DNA of 49,086 bases, from NCBI GenBank assembly GCA_016794425.1, contig JAEUHR010000006.1, forward strand, positions 1 to 49,086, written 5' to 3'. This stretch comes from Planctomycetota bacterium (GTDB taxonomy: Bacteria; Planctomycetota; UBA1135; UBA2386). The translations under genes and the position numbers were made by a program. Below are positions 11,349 through 19,440 of this stretch, piece after piece (the first letter of the stretch is position 1; each line of letters opens with the position of its first letter). Below the pieces are notes generated by a model. It searched no databases. It had not been told where the DNA came from and saw only the letters and a list, made by a program, of their open reading frames with translations.

Positions 11349-11969
11349 CTAGCCGTCGGCGTTGACGTCGATCACGAGGCCGTCCTCGAACCGCAGGTAG
11401 ACCTGGTGGCCGTCGTCGAAGTGGTACTCCCACACGAGACCACCGGCCTGCGTGGCGAACACCAGCGACGGGGTGCCGAGCCGGCCGATCACTTCTGCCA
11501 TCGTGTGCAGCAGCCACCCGCGCTGTTCGGTCTTCCCCAGGGCGGGCTGCTCCTGCTCGGCGAGCAGTCGGTCGCGCAGCACGCGCAGTGCCGCCGCGTT
11601 CGGTTGTGGGTACTGCAGCCGCGCGCGGCGCAGTTCCGCGTGCAGCGTGTCGGTGTGCGCCTCCGCCAGCTGCGCGGCGAGCGCGGCCAGGCGGTCGAAT
11701 ACCGGTTCGCCGGCCGGCGCCGCCGCCGCCGCGGCAACCTCGCGCGGTGCTTCCTGTCGGGCCGGCGCCGTCTGCGCCGCCAGCGAGCGTTCGATCCCCT
11801 CGAGGCGCGCGCTGAGGTCGCGCAGCGCGGCGGCGAGATCGGCGTCGATGCCGCTGCGCTCGACGGTCGGCGGTGCCGGTGGTGCGGCCGCCCTGCCGAT
11901 GCCGTGGCCGGCGACAACGCCGAGCGCGGCGGCGAGCAGGATCGCGACGCTGGCCACGGCGGGCTTCAT
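11349..11969 (-). CDS. Exported or membrane-anchored protein of unknown function
   Basis: 206 aa. An N-terminal hydrophobic segment (MKPAVASVAILLAAALGVVA) is a signal peptide or anchor. A helical region follows (SGIDADLAAALRDLSARLEG), then an Ala-rich linker and further helices (LAALAAQLAEAHTDTLHAEL; ALRVLRDRLLAEQEQPALGK). The C-terminus (SLVFATQAGGLVWEYHFDDG then QVYLRFEDGLVIDVNADG) looks like a small beta domain of the kind that reads a scalar property. Start overlaps the stop of the membrane protein at 12613 (ATGA), so they form an operon. No family is recognised. Confidence 0.65.
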   Translation of the reverse strand: MKPAVASVAILLAAALGVVAGHGIGRAAAPPAPPTVERSGIDADLAAALRDLSARLEGIERSLAAQTAPARQEAPREVAAAAAAPAGEPVFDRLAALAAQLAEAHTDTLHAELRRARLQYPQPNAAALRVLRDRLLAEQEQPALGKTEQRGWLLHTMAEVIGRLGTPSLVFATQAGGLVWEYHFDDGHQVYLRFEDGLVIDVNADG

Positions 11970-12613
11970 GGCGCGCGCCGCCTGCCGCCGACCAGGCAGC
12001 CGACCACCATGCCGCCGACGATCGTGAACGGCACCCAGAAGCCGATTTGCGCGATCGTCGCCGACAGCATCGTCGCCGGCAGATCGCGCTCGATGCCGGC
12101 CGGCCCGAACTTCGTGTAGTGCGTGTCCCAGCCCTGTTGCTTCGCGAGCCAGGTCAGCGCGAGCACGGTGGCGCGCGCCAGCAGGCCGTAACCGAGCAGC
12201 ACCGCCGCGAGCCGCGGCCAGACGACGAACTGCAGCAGTCCTGCCGCGGTGGTGACGGCGGCGATCACCAGCACGTGCCCGCGCAGCGCCGCGAAGGCGG
12301 TTTCGCTGCGGTCCTGCAGGTCGACCTGCGCGAAGCGCCAGGCGGCGGTGCCGACGATCGCGACCAGACTCAGCAGCGACCACAGCCAGGCGCGCCGCAC
12401 GCGCGGGGCCGAACCCAGGCGCGCGAGGCGCCAGCCGAACCAGCCGCCGAACACGAACACCAGCCACGTGATGCCGAGCAGCGCGCCGCGGCCGCCGGAC
12501 AGGTTGGTGACCCTGCCCTGCACCTCGGCCATGAGCCGCGCGACGCTGACCAGCAGCGTCACCAGCGTGGGCACCAGCAGCAGGCGGAGCGTCGACGGGC
12601 CGGTCTCGGTCAT
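11966..12613 (-). CDS. Integral membrane protein of unknown function
   Basis: 215 aa with about five hydrophobic segments: TLRLLLVPTLVTLLVSVARL, ALLGITWLVFVFGGWFGWRL, AWLWSLLSLVAIVGTAAW, GHVLVIAAVTTAAGLLQFVV with the following LAAVLLGYGLLARATVLALT, and FWVPFTIVGGMVVGCLVGG. No catalytic or transport signature is visible. It is translationally coupled to the exported protein downstream. A TAGCGT hexamer at 12641-12646 (minus) lies where a -10 would be. Confidence 0.7.
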   Translation of the reverse strand: MTETGPSTLRLLLVPTLVTLLVSVARLMAEVQGRVTNLSGGRGALLGITWLVFVFGGWFGWRLARLGSAPRVRRAWLWSLLSLVAIVGTAAWRFAQVDLQDRSETAFAALRGHVLVIAAVTTAAGLLQFVVWPRLAAVLLGYGLLARATVLALTWLAKQQGWDTHYTKFGPAGIERDLPATMLSATIAQIGFWVPFTIVGGMVVGCLVGGRRRAP

Positions 12614-12640
12614 GCGCAGCCTCGGGCAGATCGGCCGACC

Positions 12641-12646
12641 ACGCTA
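12641..12646 (-). promoter_or_regulatory. Possible -10 element for the membrane-protein operon
   Basis: TAGCGT on the minus strand, 27 bases before the ATG at 12613. The corresponding -35 region (TGGTGC) is poor. Support is positional only. Confidence 0.2.
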
Positions 12647-12696
12647 GCCGGCCGCCGCCGTGCGCACCATGTGCGGGGCGCCGTTCGCCGTCCGCG

Positions 12697-13086
12697 TCAG
12701 CCCGGGATCGCGTACTGCTGCAGCACGGCCAGCGACACGTGGTCGAGCGTGCGTTCGTGCGTCGCCTCGAGCACGACGCGCGGCGCCTTGCCGGCCTCGT
12801 GGGCCTCGACCCAGCGCGATGCGCACAGGCACCAGCGGTCGCCGGGCTGGAGGCCCGGGAAACCGTACTCGGGCCGCGGCGTCGACAGGTCGTTGCCGGC
12901 CTGCTGCGAGAACCAGAGGAAGTCCGCAGTCATCTCGGCGCAGACCGTGTGGGCGCCGAGGTCCTCCGGCGTGGTGTTGCAGCAGCCGTCGCGGAAGAAG
13001 CCGGTGCGCGGGCTGTCGCTGCACGACTTCAGCTCGCCGCCGAGGACGTTGCGCGCGGCGGCGGTGCGGCGGGTCGGAGTCGTCAT
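12697..13086 (-). CDS. DUF2237 family protein
   Basis: 129 aa. The core NVLGGELKSCSDSPRTGFFR, DGCCNTTPEDLGAHTVCAEM, TADFLWFSQQAGNDLSTPRP and FPGLQPGDRWCLCASRWVEA is characteristic of the DUF2237 family, small conserved proteins of unknown function found in bacteria and eukaryotes, with conserved Cys, Trp and Gly residues. Length matches the family. Two in-frame starts exist, 13086 and 13098. I chose 13086 because a TATGAT hexamer overlaps the upstream one and would place the transcription start at or next to this ATG. Biochemical role is unknown. Confidence 0.85.
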   Translation of the reverse strand: MTTPTRRTAAARNVLGGELKSCSDSPRTGFFRDGCCNTTPEDLGAHTVCAEMTADFLWFSQQAGNDLSTPRPEYGFPGLQPGDRWCLCASRWVEAHEAGKAPRVVLEATHERTLDHVSLAVLQQYAIPG

Positions 13087-13093
13087 CGCGCCG

Positions 13094-13099
13094 ATCATA
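13094..13099 (-). promoter_or_regulatory. Possible -10 element giving a leaderless DUF2237 transcript
   Basis: TATGAT on the minus strand ends 8 bases before the A of ATG 13086. A start site 6-8 bases downstream of a -10 would coincide with the start codon. There is no recognisable Shine-Dalgarno sequence. The -35 is not evident. Confidence 0.3.
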
Positions 13100-13118
13100 G
13101 AGGCGCGGCGTGCACGCG

Positions 13119-15422
13119 CTATCGCCGGTCGACGACCGTGGTCGCGCCGCTCTGCACGACGAAGCGCCGCGTCGACAGCGCGCCGGCGGCGTCGCGCTGC
13201 AACCAGGTGTAGTCCCCGGCCGGCAGCAGCAGCGGCTGGTCCTGGAGGAGCGCGGTCAGGTTCGTGCGCACGTCGAGGTCGGGGCGCAGGCGGCAGAGTT
13301 CGCCGCCGGTCACGAGCGCGCTGTCGCCGGGGATCGCCGCGAACCGCAGCGTGCCCGGCGCCGCCAGCGCGATCTCGCCGAGATCGAGTTCGCTGTTGCC
13401 GTCGAGCCAGTGGCGACCGCCGTCGCACCAGCCCGAGCCGCTGGCGGCAAGCCGCAGTTCGCAGTTGCCGGCCGGCAGGCCCGGCAGGCGCAGCGCGTCG
13501 ACGCCTTCGGCCAGCGTGGCCTCGAAGCCGCGCGCCAGTTCGTGGTGCCACAGCCGCACCGTGACGGGACCGGCACAGCCCTCCGCGCGGCGCGGCCGCA
13601 GCAGCAACGTGCTGCCGCGGTCGGGAGGCAGCCGCAGGTCGAGTGCGGGGCCGTCCGGCGGCGCCGCGAACACCGCGGTCGGCAGCCGCCGCTCGGCGTC
13701 GGCGGACCAGAGTTCGAGCACGCCGGCGGTCGGCGGCAGGTCCGCGAGCGCGAACGTGCCGGCCATCGTGCGACAGGCGTCCCAGGCACTGCCGTCCTGG
13801 GCGCGCCAAACGACCAGCACGCTGTCGGCGGGCGCGCCGTCGGCAGTGCGCACGCGGCCGCGCAGCAGCCGCGTCGCCTGCAGCACGAGCGGCGCCGCGG
13901 TCGTCGCGTCGCGCACGACGACCCGCGTGGTCGCGGTGCCGTTCGCATCGCCGCCGGCGCGCACCGTGTAGGTCCCGGCCGGCAGTTCGAGTGAGTAGGC
14001 GCCGGTGGCGTCGGTGGCGGTGCGCGCCACCGGGAACGGGTCGTCGCCGAACACCGCGATCGTCGTTTGTGCGGCCGCGGCGCCGGCGGCGGTCAGCACG
14101 ACGCCCTGCAGGCTCGGCGTGACGGTGCCGGTGGTGTCGACGATCGTCGTCGCCGCGTCGCTGAGCTGCGTCGTCGGCTCGAAGTCGTCGACCGCAACGT
14201 CAGGGACCGCGCCGGACACGAGGTCGTCGGCGAACACCGCGAACGGGTGCAGGCCGCCCGCCAGCGTGCGGTCGCCGTCGTCGCCGTGCCGCTCGAACAG
14301 CCGGCCGAGCAGCGGCACCTTCAGCAGCGGCACCCCGCGTTGGCCGCGCCGCTGGCGCAGCGTCAGGTGGCCGATCGTCCACGACGTGCGGCGGCCGTGC
14401 GCCACCGGCACGCGCCGCAGCGTCTGTTCGCCGTCTTCGAGCCAGACCCAGCCGGTCGGCGTGCGCGAACGCCAGGTCGCGACGGCGCGGCCGCCGAGGT
14501 CGGTGCGCAGCGTGTGCAGTGCCACGTCGTCCGGCGCGAACGGCACGTCGGCGTGGCCGATCGGCAGCCCGAACTCGTCGACGACGCGCAGCTCGAGCTC
14601 GAACGTGTACGGATGGTCGAGCCAGGCCGCGGCGGCCGGTGGTGCGGTCGCCGCGGTCGCGTCCGCCGGCGTGCGTTCGAGCGGCGGAGCCGCCATCTCG
14701 GTGCGTGCCACGGCCGGAGCGCTGCCGGCGGTCCGGGTCGCGTGCGGCGGTCGCGGCGACGACCACTGCGTGTGCACGAGCCAGCCGGTCGCGGCGAGCA
14801 GCGCCGCCGCGCCGCCCCACTGCAGCACCAGCGTGCCGGCCGCGCCCGAGACCACGGTCGCCGGCGCCGCGAACGGCAACCCGAGCGCCGCCGCGAGCGC
14901 GGGCCGCCAGTCGCGTCCGCCGTGCTGCGCCGTGAGCCGCGCACGCAGCAGCGCGAGGCCGCGCTGCAGGCGGCTCTTGACGGTCGCGAGGCCGGTGCCC
15001 GTGCGCTCGGCGATCACGCGCGGCGGCAGGTCCTCGAAGTAGCGCTGCAGGATCGTGCTCTGGTACGGCTCGGCGAGCTGCAGCACCGCGGTCGTCACCG
15101 CCTGCAGCGTCTCGCGGTGCACCAGCGTGTCAGCGGGCGAGGCTGCCGGCGCCGGCGCCGGCAACGCCGCCTCGCGCGCGCTGCGCCGCCGTTCGCCGCG
15201 GCGCCACTGCCGCGCGAAGTTCTGCAGCACGACGCGCAGCCAGCCGCCCAGCGGGCCGGGCCCGAGGTCGCGGTGCCGCACCGCCTGTTGCAGCGTCGCC
15301 TGCGTGACGTCGTCGGCCGCGTGCGGATCGCGCAGCAGGTCGCCGGCGAGGCAGCGCAGCGCCGCCGCGTGCTGCTGCAGTTCGAGGTCGACATAGCGCA
15401 GAGGGAAGTGGGATTCGGTCAT
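13119..15422 (-). CDS. ECF sigma factor fused to membrane anchor and large C-terminal region
   Basis: 767 aa. Residues 15-80 are sigma region 2 (LAGDLLRDPHAADDVTQATL; GGWLRVVLQNFARQWRRGER). Residues 103-165 are region 4 (LAEPYQSTILQRYFEDLPPR; RTGTGLATVKSRLQRGLALL). A hydrophobic stretch at about 183-215 (PFAAPATVVSGAAGTLVLQW; AAALLAATGWLVH) predicts a membrane span. The remaining roughly 550 residues are beta-rich and contain carboxypeptidase-regulatory-like repeats (TATDATGAYSLELPAGTYTV; LVLQATRLLRGRVRTADG). The reading frame is continuous, with no sign of two joined genes. The sigma part would face the cytoplasm and the repeats the far side, so release might need proteolysis or conformational signalling; that is inference. 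There is no separate anti-sigma gene adjacent. Confidence 0.85.
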   Translation of the reverse strand: MTESHFPLRYVDLELQQHAAALRCLAGDLLRDPHAADDVTQATLQQAVRHRDLGPGPLGGWLRVVLQNFARQWRRGERRRSAREAALPAPAPAASPADTLVHRETLQAVTTAVLQLAEPYQSTILQRYFEDLPPRVIAERTGTGLATVKSRLQRGLALLRARLTAQHGGRDWRPALAAALGLPFAAPATVVSGAAGTLVLQWGGAAALLAATGWLVHTQWSSPRPPHATRTAGSAPAVARTEMAAPPLERTPADATAATAPPAAAAWLDHPYTFELELRVVDEFGLPIGHADVPFAPDDVALHTLRTDLGGRAVATWRSRTPTGWVWLEDGEQTLRRVPVAHGRRTSWTIGHLTLRQRRGQRGVPLLKVPLLGRLFERHGDDGDRTLAGGLHPFAVFADDLVSGAVPDVAVDDFEPTTQLSDAATTIVDTTGTVTPSLQGVVLTAAGAAAAQTTIAVFGDDPFPVARTATDATGAYSLELPAGTYTVRAGGDANGTATTRVVVRDATTAAPLVLQATRLLRGRVRTADGAPADSVLVVWRAQDGSAWDACRTMAGTFALADLPPTAGVLELWSADAERRLPTAVFAAPPDGPALDLRLPPDRGSTLLLRPRRAEGCAGPVTVRLWHHELARGFEATLAEGVDALRLPGLPAGNCELRLAASGSGWCDGGRHWLDGNSELDLGEIALAAPGTLRFAAIPGDSALVTGGELCRLRPDLDVRTNLTALLQDQPLLLPAGDYTWLQRDAAGALSTRRFVVQSGATTVVDRR

Positions 15423-15551
15423 GGTCGGGCTCCGGGCCCTTCATGCCGCGGCGACGCGATCGGATGCACAGGGTGCCGTGACGACGTGTCGGGGGCGAAC
15501 GGTGTCCGGGCCCGGGCCGGGCGCCGCGGCGGACCATCGCATCGCCCCAGG
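15423..15551 (-). other. Spacer between dgcA and the sigma-fusion gene
   Basis: A 129-base spacer, minus-strand leader of the sigma fusion. It contains short GC-rich self-complementary sequence (CCGGGCCCGG near 15505-15518) without a T-tract. No convincing promoter or strong Shine-Dalgarno sequence is seen. Confidence 0.4.
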
Positions 15552-16622
15552 CTACGCGCCGAACGGTTCGACGCCGAGCCCCGGTCGGTCCAGCGGGCGC
15601 AGCACGCCGTCCTGCAGCGCGAACCCGCCGCGCGCGACGTCGCGCGACAGGTCGAAGCTGCCGTCGAGGTCGAGCCAGCGCGTCGCCGGGCTCGCGAACG
15701 CCGCGTGCAGCGCCGCGGCGATGCCGACCACGCTCTCGTCCATGCAACCCCACATCAGCGTCGTCGCCGCCGCGGTGGCCGTGCGCGCGATCGCCAGCGC
15801 CGGCGCGATGCCGCCGCACTTCATCAGCTTGATGTTCCAGACGCCGAACGCGCGCGGTGCCGTGTGCAGCCGGTCGGCATCGGCCGGGTCCAGCAGGCTC
15901 TCGTCGGCGACCAGGCGCTCGACGTCGGCGGCCGGCAGGTCGTGCTGGGTGTCGGCGTGTTCGCGCGGCAGCGGCTGCTCGACCAATGCCAGGTCGAGGC
16001 CGCGCGTGCGGTCGAGGAACGTGCGCAGGTCGGCCAGCGTGTAGCCGACGTTCGCGTCGGCCAGCAGCGGCACGTGGATGCCGACCAGTTCGCGCAGCCG
16101 CGTCAGCCGTTCGACGTCGAGGTCGACGTGTTCGCCGACCTTGACCTTCAGGATCCGGAAGCCGCGGCCGAGGTACTCGCGCGCCTCGGCCAGCGTGTCC
16201 GGCACGTCGCGCACGCCGATCGTGATCGACGTCGGCAGGGCGTCGTGCACGCGGCCCAACAGATCGACGACCGGCCGGCCGAGCCGCTTGCCCCACGCGT
16301 CGTGCAGCGCCATGTCGAGCGCGGCGCGCGCCGCCGGCGCACCGCCGAGCGAGCCGCGCAACAGACCGGTCAGGTCGTGCGGATGTTCGAACGACACCGA
16401 CCGCAGCCACGGCAGCGCCGTGCGCAGGCCACCTTCGCAGCGCGCGAACGATTCGCCGGTCACGCGCGGTTCGGGCGTCGCCGTGCCGAGGCCGGTCGTG
16501 CCGCAGTCGAGCGTCACGACGATGCGCGCCAGCGCCACCGCGTCGGTCTGGTGGTGGGCGATCGCGTACGGGCGCGCCAGCGGCACCGCGAACGTCGCGA
16601 CGTCGAGCGCGCGGACCTTCAC
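15552..16622 (-). CDS. dgcA: N-acetyl-D-glutamate racemase / dipeptide epimerase-like enolase
   Basis: 356 aa of the enolase superfamily, muconate-lactonizing subgroup. Visible are the KxK catalytic lysines (ILKVKVGEH), metal ligands in LLADANVGY, ALVEQPLPRE and VADESLLD, the opposing lysine in NIKLMKCGGI, and the GCMDES loop typical of dipeptide epimerases. Alone this would suggest an L-Ala-D/L-Glu epimerase. Coupling by a 4-base overlap to a DgcN homologue points instead to the D-glutamate route described in marine bacteria, where DgcN acetylates D-Glu and DgcA racemises N-acetyl-D-Glu. GTG start at 16622 overlaps the upstream stop. Substrate is inferred from context. Confidence 0.82.
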   Translation of the reverse strand: MKVRALDVATFAVPLARPYAIAHHQTDAVALARIVVTLDCGTTGLGTATPEPRVTGESFARCEGGLRTALPWLRSVSFEHPHDLTGLLRGSLGGAPAARAALDMALHDAWGKRLGRPVVDLLGRVHDALPTSITIGVRDVPDTLAEAREYLGRGFRILKVKVGEHVDLDVERLTRLRELVGIHVPLLADANVGYTLADLRTFLDRTRGLDLALVEQPLPREHADTQHDLPAADVERLVADESLLDPADADRLHTAPRAFGVWNIKLMKCGGIAPALAIARTATAAATTLMWGCMDESVVGIAAALHAAFASPATRWLDLDGSFDLSRDVARGGFALQDGVLRPLDRPGLGVEPFGA

Positions 16623-17686
16623 CGGCGGCGCTCCGCGGCGACGAACGCCTGCAGCGCCGGCGATAGCGCCGTGTCCGGATCGAGCAGCGGGAACACCACC
16701 GGCAGGCCGGTCGCGCGCGCCAGCGCGGCGCGCGTCGCGTCGTGTTCGGCCGGCGCGAGGCCTTCGTGGTTCACGCAGACCGCCAGCACGCGTGCGCCGT
16801 AGCGGCCGATCAGGTCGATCTCGTCCTCGATCGGCGGGATGCGGTGGCCGGGGTGGCCGTCGTAGTCGCGCCGCGCGGGCGCATGCTGCAGCAGCACGCC
16901 GCGCGCCTGGCCACCGAGGATCAGTTCGGCGCCGCACGGCCCCGACGGATTGCGCAGCGCGGACTGGCCCTCGAGCAGGATCAGGTCCGGCGCGAGGTCG
17001 CGGTCGCACTGCACGATCGCGTGCTCGAGTTCGCCGCAGACGAAGTCGTTCGGCGTGCTGTCGAGCACGAAGCCGTGCGGGATGCCCTGCAGCCAGCCGG
17101 TCTGGCCGGTGTGCACGATCGCCGCGCGGTGGCCGTTCGCGGCCGCGGCGCGCTGCGCGACGTGGCAGGTCGTGCGCTTGCCGAGCGCGCAGTCGGTGCC
17201 GAGCACCGCCAGCCGCGGCGCGCGGACCGCGGTCACGGCGCCGGTCCAGAAGCGCAATTCGCGGCGCGGCTTCGGCCGCCGTACGTCGATCAGCTGCGCG
17301 CCCTTGCTGCGCGCCAGCGCGACCAGCTCCGGATCGTCGGCGAGGAACTCGTGCAGGCCGCTGACCAGCGACATGCCGTGCTGCAGTGCGCGCAGCAGCA
17401 CGCCGCGCATCGCGTTCGGCAGCACGCCGCCGTGCGTGGCGACGCCGACGACCAGGAACTCGGGCCGCGGACCGCGCGCCAGCAGCTCGTCGAGGTCGGC
17501 GAGGATCGGGATGCCGCGCTTGCGGCCGTCCAGCACTTCGCCGGCATCGCGCCCGGCGCTGTGGCGGTCGATCACGGCGGTGATCGCGAACCGGCTCGGT
17601 CCACGCACGAGACCGTGTGCGGTCTTCGCGTCGGGCAGGTGGAAGAACTCGTCGGTCAGGACGGCGGCGGTCGGTCGGTCGGTCAC
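16619..17686 (-). CDS. dgcN: DgcN-family (formerly DUF1611) D-glutamate N-acetyltransferase
   Basis: 355 aa, GTG start. An N-terminal Rossmann-like region (residues 1-110, with GVATHGGVLP) precedes a P-loop-type nucleotide-binding domain, VLGTDCALGKRTT (161-173). Conserved blocks HTGQTGWLQGIPHGFVLDS, NDFVCGELEHA and LLEGQSALRNPSG follow. These are family hallmarks of DUF1611/DgcN. By published work on the family, it acetylates D-glutamate for catabolism together with DgcA. It would let the cell use D-Glu released from peptidoglycan. A TACGCT hexamer at 17713-17718 (minus) is a plausible -10 with a leader of about 20 bases. Confidence 0.82.
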   Translation of the reverse strand: MTDRPTAAVLTDEFFHLPDAKTAHGLVRGPSRFAITAVIDRHSAGRDAGEVLDGRKRGIPILADLDELLARGPRPEFLVVGVATHGGVLPNAMRGVLLRALQHGMSLVSGLHEFLADDPELVALARSKGAQLIDVRRPKPRRELRFWTGAVTAVRAPRLAVLGTDCALGKRTTCHVAQRAAAANGHRAAIVHTGQTGWLQGIPHGFVLDSTPNDFVCGELEHAIVQCDRDLAPDLILLEGQSALRNPSGPCGAELILGGQARGVLLQHAPARRDYDGHPGHRIPPIEDEIDLIGRYGARVLAVCVNHEGLAPAEHDATRAALARATGLPVVFPLLDPDTALSPALQAFVAAERRR

Positions 17687-17712
17687 GGCGCGGCTCCGGC
17701 GGGGGGAGCCGC

Positions 17713-17718
17713 AGCGTA
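17713..17718 (-). promoter_or_regulatory. Possible -10 element for dgcN-dgcA
   Basis: TACGCT on the minus strand between the esterase stop (17726) and the dgcN start (17686). Immediately downstream on the minus strand is a GGCTCC/GGAGCC inverted repeat. The gap is only 39 bases, so read-through from the esterase gene is also possible. Confidence 0.25.
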
Positions 17719-17725
17719 GCGCGCG

Positions 17726-18610
17726 TCACCGCACCGGCTGCAGTTCCTTCAGCGCCGCCGCGAACCGTTCGCCGAGCGCGATGACGCCGGCGGTGTCGAA
17801 GTGCGTCAGGTCGGCCAGCATCGGCAGCCCCGACGTGTCGATCGCGGCGCAGGCGGGGTGTTCGCCGGCCGTGCCTGCCTGTGCGTCGCGCACCAGCGCG
17901 GTGAACGGGAAGACGTCGCCCGGCAGGTTGCGGTCGATGCGGCCGATCACGAACGGGACCGCGTCGTCGGCCGCCAGCTGCGCCTGCAGCAGGTCGTTGC
18001 GGAAGCGGCGCACCAGCGTGCCGAGTCGGGCGCGGTAGCCGCGGGCCCAGCTCGCGTCGGTCGCGTCGCTCTCGCCCTGCATCATGCAGATGCCGCGCAC
18101 GCGCGGCGTCAGACCGCGTGTCCGCAGGTCGGCGCAGGCGTTGGTGATCGCGGTCTGCAGGATCGCGTACAGCTCGCCGCTGTCGGCGTCCCACTCGTTG
18201 GCCGGGCCCGGCGTCGGGCCGAGCGCGGTCTGGCCGACGGCGACCTTGACCAGGTGGATCGTGTCGCCGTTCGCCGTCAGCGACCGCGCCAGCGTCAACT
18301 CGGGCCCGCACCAGTCGGGAGCCGTCAGCGTGCGGCCGTTGACGCCGCCGCACAGCGGTGCGAAGCCGCCGGCGATCGGGTGCCAGACCAGGCAGCCGGC
18401 GATCGGCCGCCGCAGGTCCGGCGGCAGGCCCGCGGTCGGCGCGTAGCCTTCGGCGTTGCTCTGGCCGAACAGCACGTAGACGGCCGCGGTCGCGTCGCGC
18501 CGCTCGCGGCCGAGCCCGCGGCCGCCGGGTTCGGCGTCGACGGTTGCCGGAGCCGCGCCGCAGGCGGCGAACAGCAGCAGCGAGGCGAGAAGCAGGATCC
18601 CGTGGCGCAT
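17726..18610 (-). CDS. SASA-type (sialate O-acetylesterase-like) esterase lipoprotein
   Basis: 294 aa. N-terminus MRHGILLLASLLLFAAC is a lipoprotein signal with candidate lipidated C17 (F at -3 makes the lipobox imperfect). The catalytic blocks of the SGNH/SASA family are present: VYVLFGQSNAEGY with nucleophile S51, MMQGESDATD, and LTHFDTAG carrying the Asp and His near the C-terminus. The family deacetylates sialic acids or other acetylated sugars; in Planctomycetota such proteins are numerous and often act on algal or plant polysaccharides. Substrate is unknown. It ends 39 bases before dgcN. Confidence 0.8.
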   Translation of the reverse strand: MRHGILLLASLLLFAACGAAPATVDAEPGGRGLGRERRDATAAVYVLFGQSNAEGYAPTAGLPPDLRRPIAGCLVWHPIAGGFAPLCGGVNGRTLTAPDWCGPELTLARSLTANGDTIHLVKVAVGQTALGPTPGPANEWDADSGELYAILQTAITNACADLRTRGLTPRVRGICMMQGESDATDASWARGYRARLGTLVRRFRNDLLQAQLAADDAVPFVIGRIDRNLPGDVFPFTALVRDAQAGTAGEHPACAAIDTSGLPMLADLTHFDTAGVIALGERFAAALKELQPVR

Positions 18611-18694
18611 CGCGACGCGCCGCGGTGCAGCGCTGCCGCGCAGTCTCCGCCGGCCGGGGCCGCGGTCAAGGCTCGAACGCGCGCCCTCGCGCCG

Positions 18695-19099
18695 TCAGAC
18701 CTTGGCCGGCTGGCGCGGTGCCACGTACTGCCGGTCGACGCCGGTGATGTGGCTGCGCAGCCAGAACTTCAGGAAGTCGAAGAACGCCGGATCGACGCGG
18801 CCCTGGCCGGCCTGGAACGCCGTGTAGTGGGCGGTGAACTTCTGCAGCAGCTCGGCGTGGATGCGCTGGTGCACGCGCAGGTCGGCGAAACCGACCTTCT
18901 GCATGTGCGCCTCCTCGTCGGCGAAGTGCTGCTTGGTCAGGCCGGCGAGCTTCTGGATCGCGGCGTCGACGGTGGCCTTGCCGGCTTGCCTGGCGTCGAG
19001 CTCGAACACCTCGTTCATCGCCGCGACGAGCCCCTTGTGCTCGGCGTCCATCGTCGACACGCCGAGCTCGAAGCGCGGCTCCCAGTTCATGAATGGCAT
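18695..19099 (-). CDS. Bacteriohemerythrin
   Basis: 134 aa, single domain. All seven ligands of the di-iron O2-binding site are present in order: H21, H58, E62 (HFADEEAHM), H77, H81 (HQRIH), H117 and D122 (HITGVD). By family it binds O2 reversibly in the cytoplasm, for oxygen sensing, storage or delivery to O2-using enzymes. Start 19099 is supported by GAGAGGGA 6-13 bases upstream; ATG 19090 is a weaker choice. It lies downstream of a 68-aa protein and a CoA ligase on the same strand, 126 bases away. Confidence 0.93.
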   Translation of the reverse strand: MPFMNWEPRFELGVSTMDAEHKGLVAAMNEVFELDARQAGKATVDAAIQKLAGLTKQHFADEEAHMQKVGFADLRVHQRIHAELLQKFTAHYTAFQAGQGRVDPAFFDFLKFWLRSHITGVDRQYVAPRQPAKV

Positions 19100-19225
19100 C
19101 TGCGTCCCTCTCGGATCTCCCGATGGGCGACGGATCGGCGCCGCGGCTGCGCGACTCGATGGGCCGAGGTGGGTAGCCGGCGGGTGCGCGCGGTGCGACC
19201 GGCGCTGTGGCCGGGACCACGAACG

Positions 19226-19432
19226 TCAGTCGCAGCCCGGTTCTTCGTGCAGCAGAGCGAGGTCGTTGCACGCGTTCCACAGCAGGACCATCGCCTGCTT
19301 GACGTTCGCGGTCGCGACCGGCGGCAGGTCGGTGCGCTGGCACAGTGCCTTGAGCCGGCCGTACAGGTCCACCAGTTCACGCTCGTCGGCGGTCAGCCGG
19401 TTGCCGAGCAGATCCTTCGCGTCGTTCGCCAT
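19226..19432 (-). CDS. Small helical protein of unknown function
   Basis: 68 aa, beginning MANDAKDLLGNRLTADEREL and ending LLWNACNDLALLHEEPGCD. It is predicted all-helical, with three Cys residues and no known motif. GAGG precedes the ATG by 6 bases, and the PaaK-like gene stops only 8 bases upstream, so the two are probably co-translated. It could be a partner of the ligase. Coding status rests on start signal, spacing and composition. Confidence 0.6.
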   Translation of the reverse strand: MANDAKDLLGNRLTADERELVDLYGRLKALCQRTDLPPVATANVKQAMVLLWNACNDLALLHEEPGCD

Positions 19433-19440
19433 CGCCGTCC

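Noticed and set aside
16619..16622. Possible frameshift or fusion between dgcN and dgcA because they overlap
   Set aside because: The overlap is the usual GTGA stop/start arrangement and both proteins are full length for their families.
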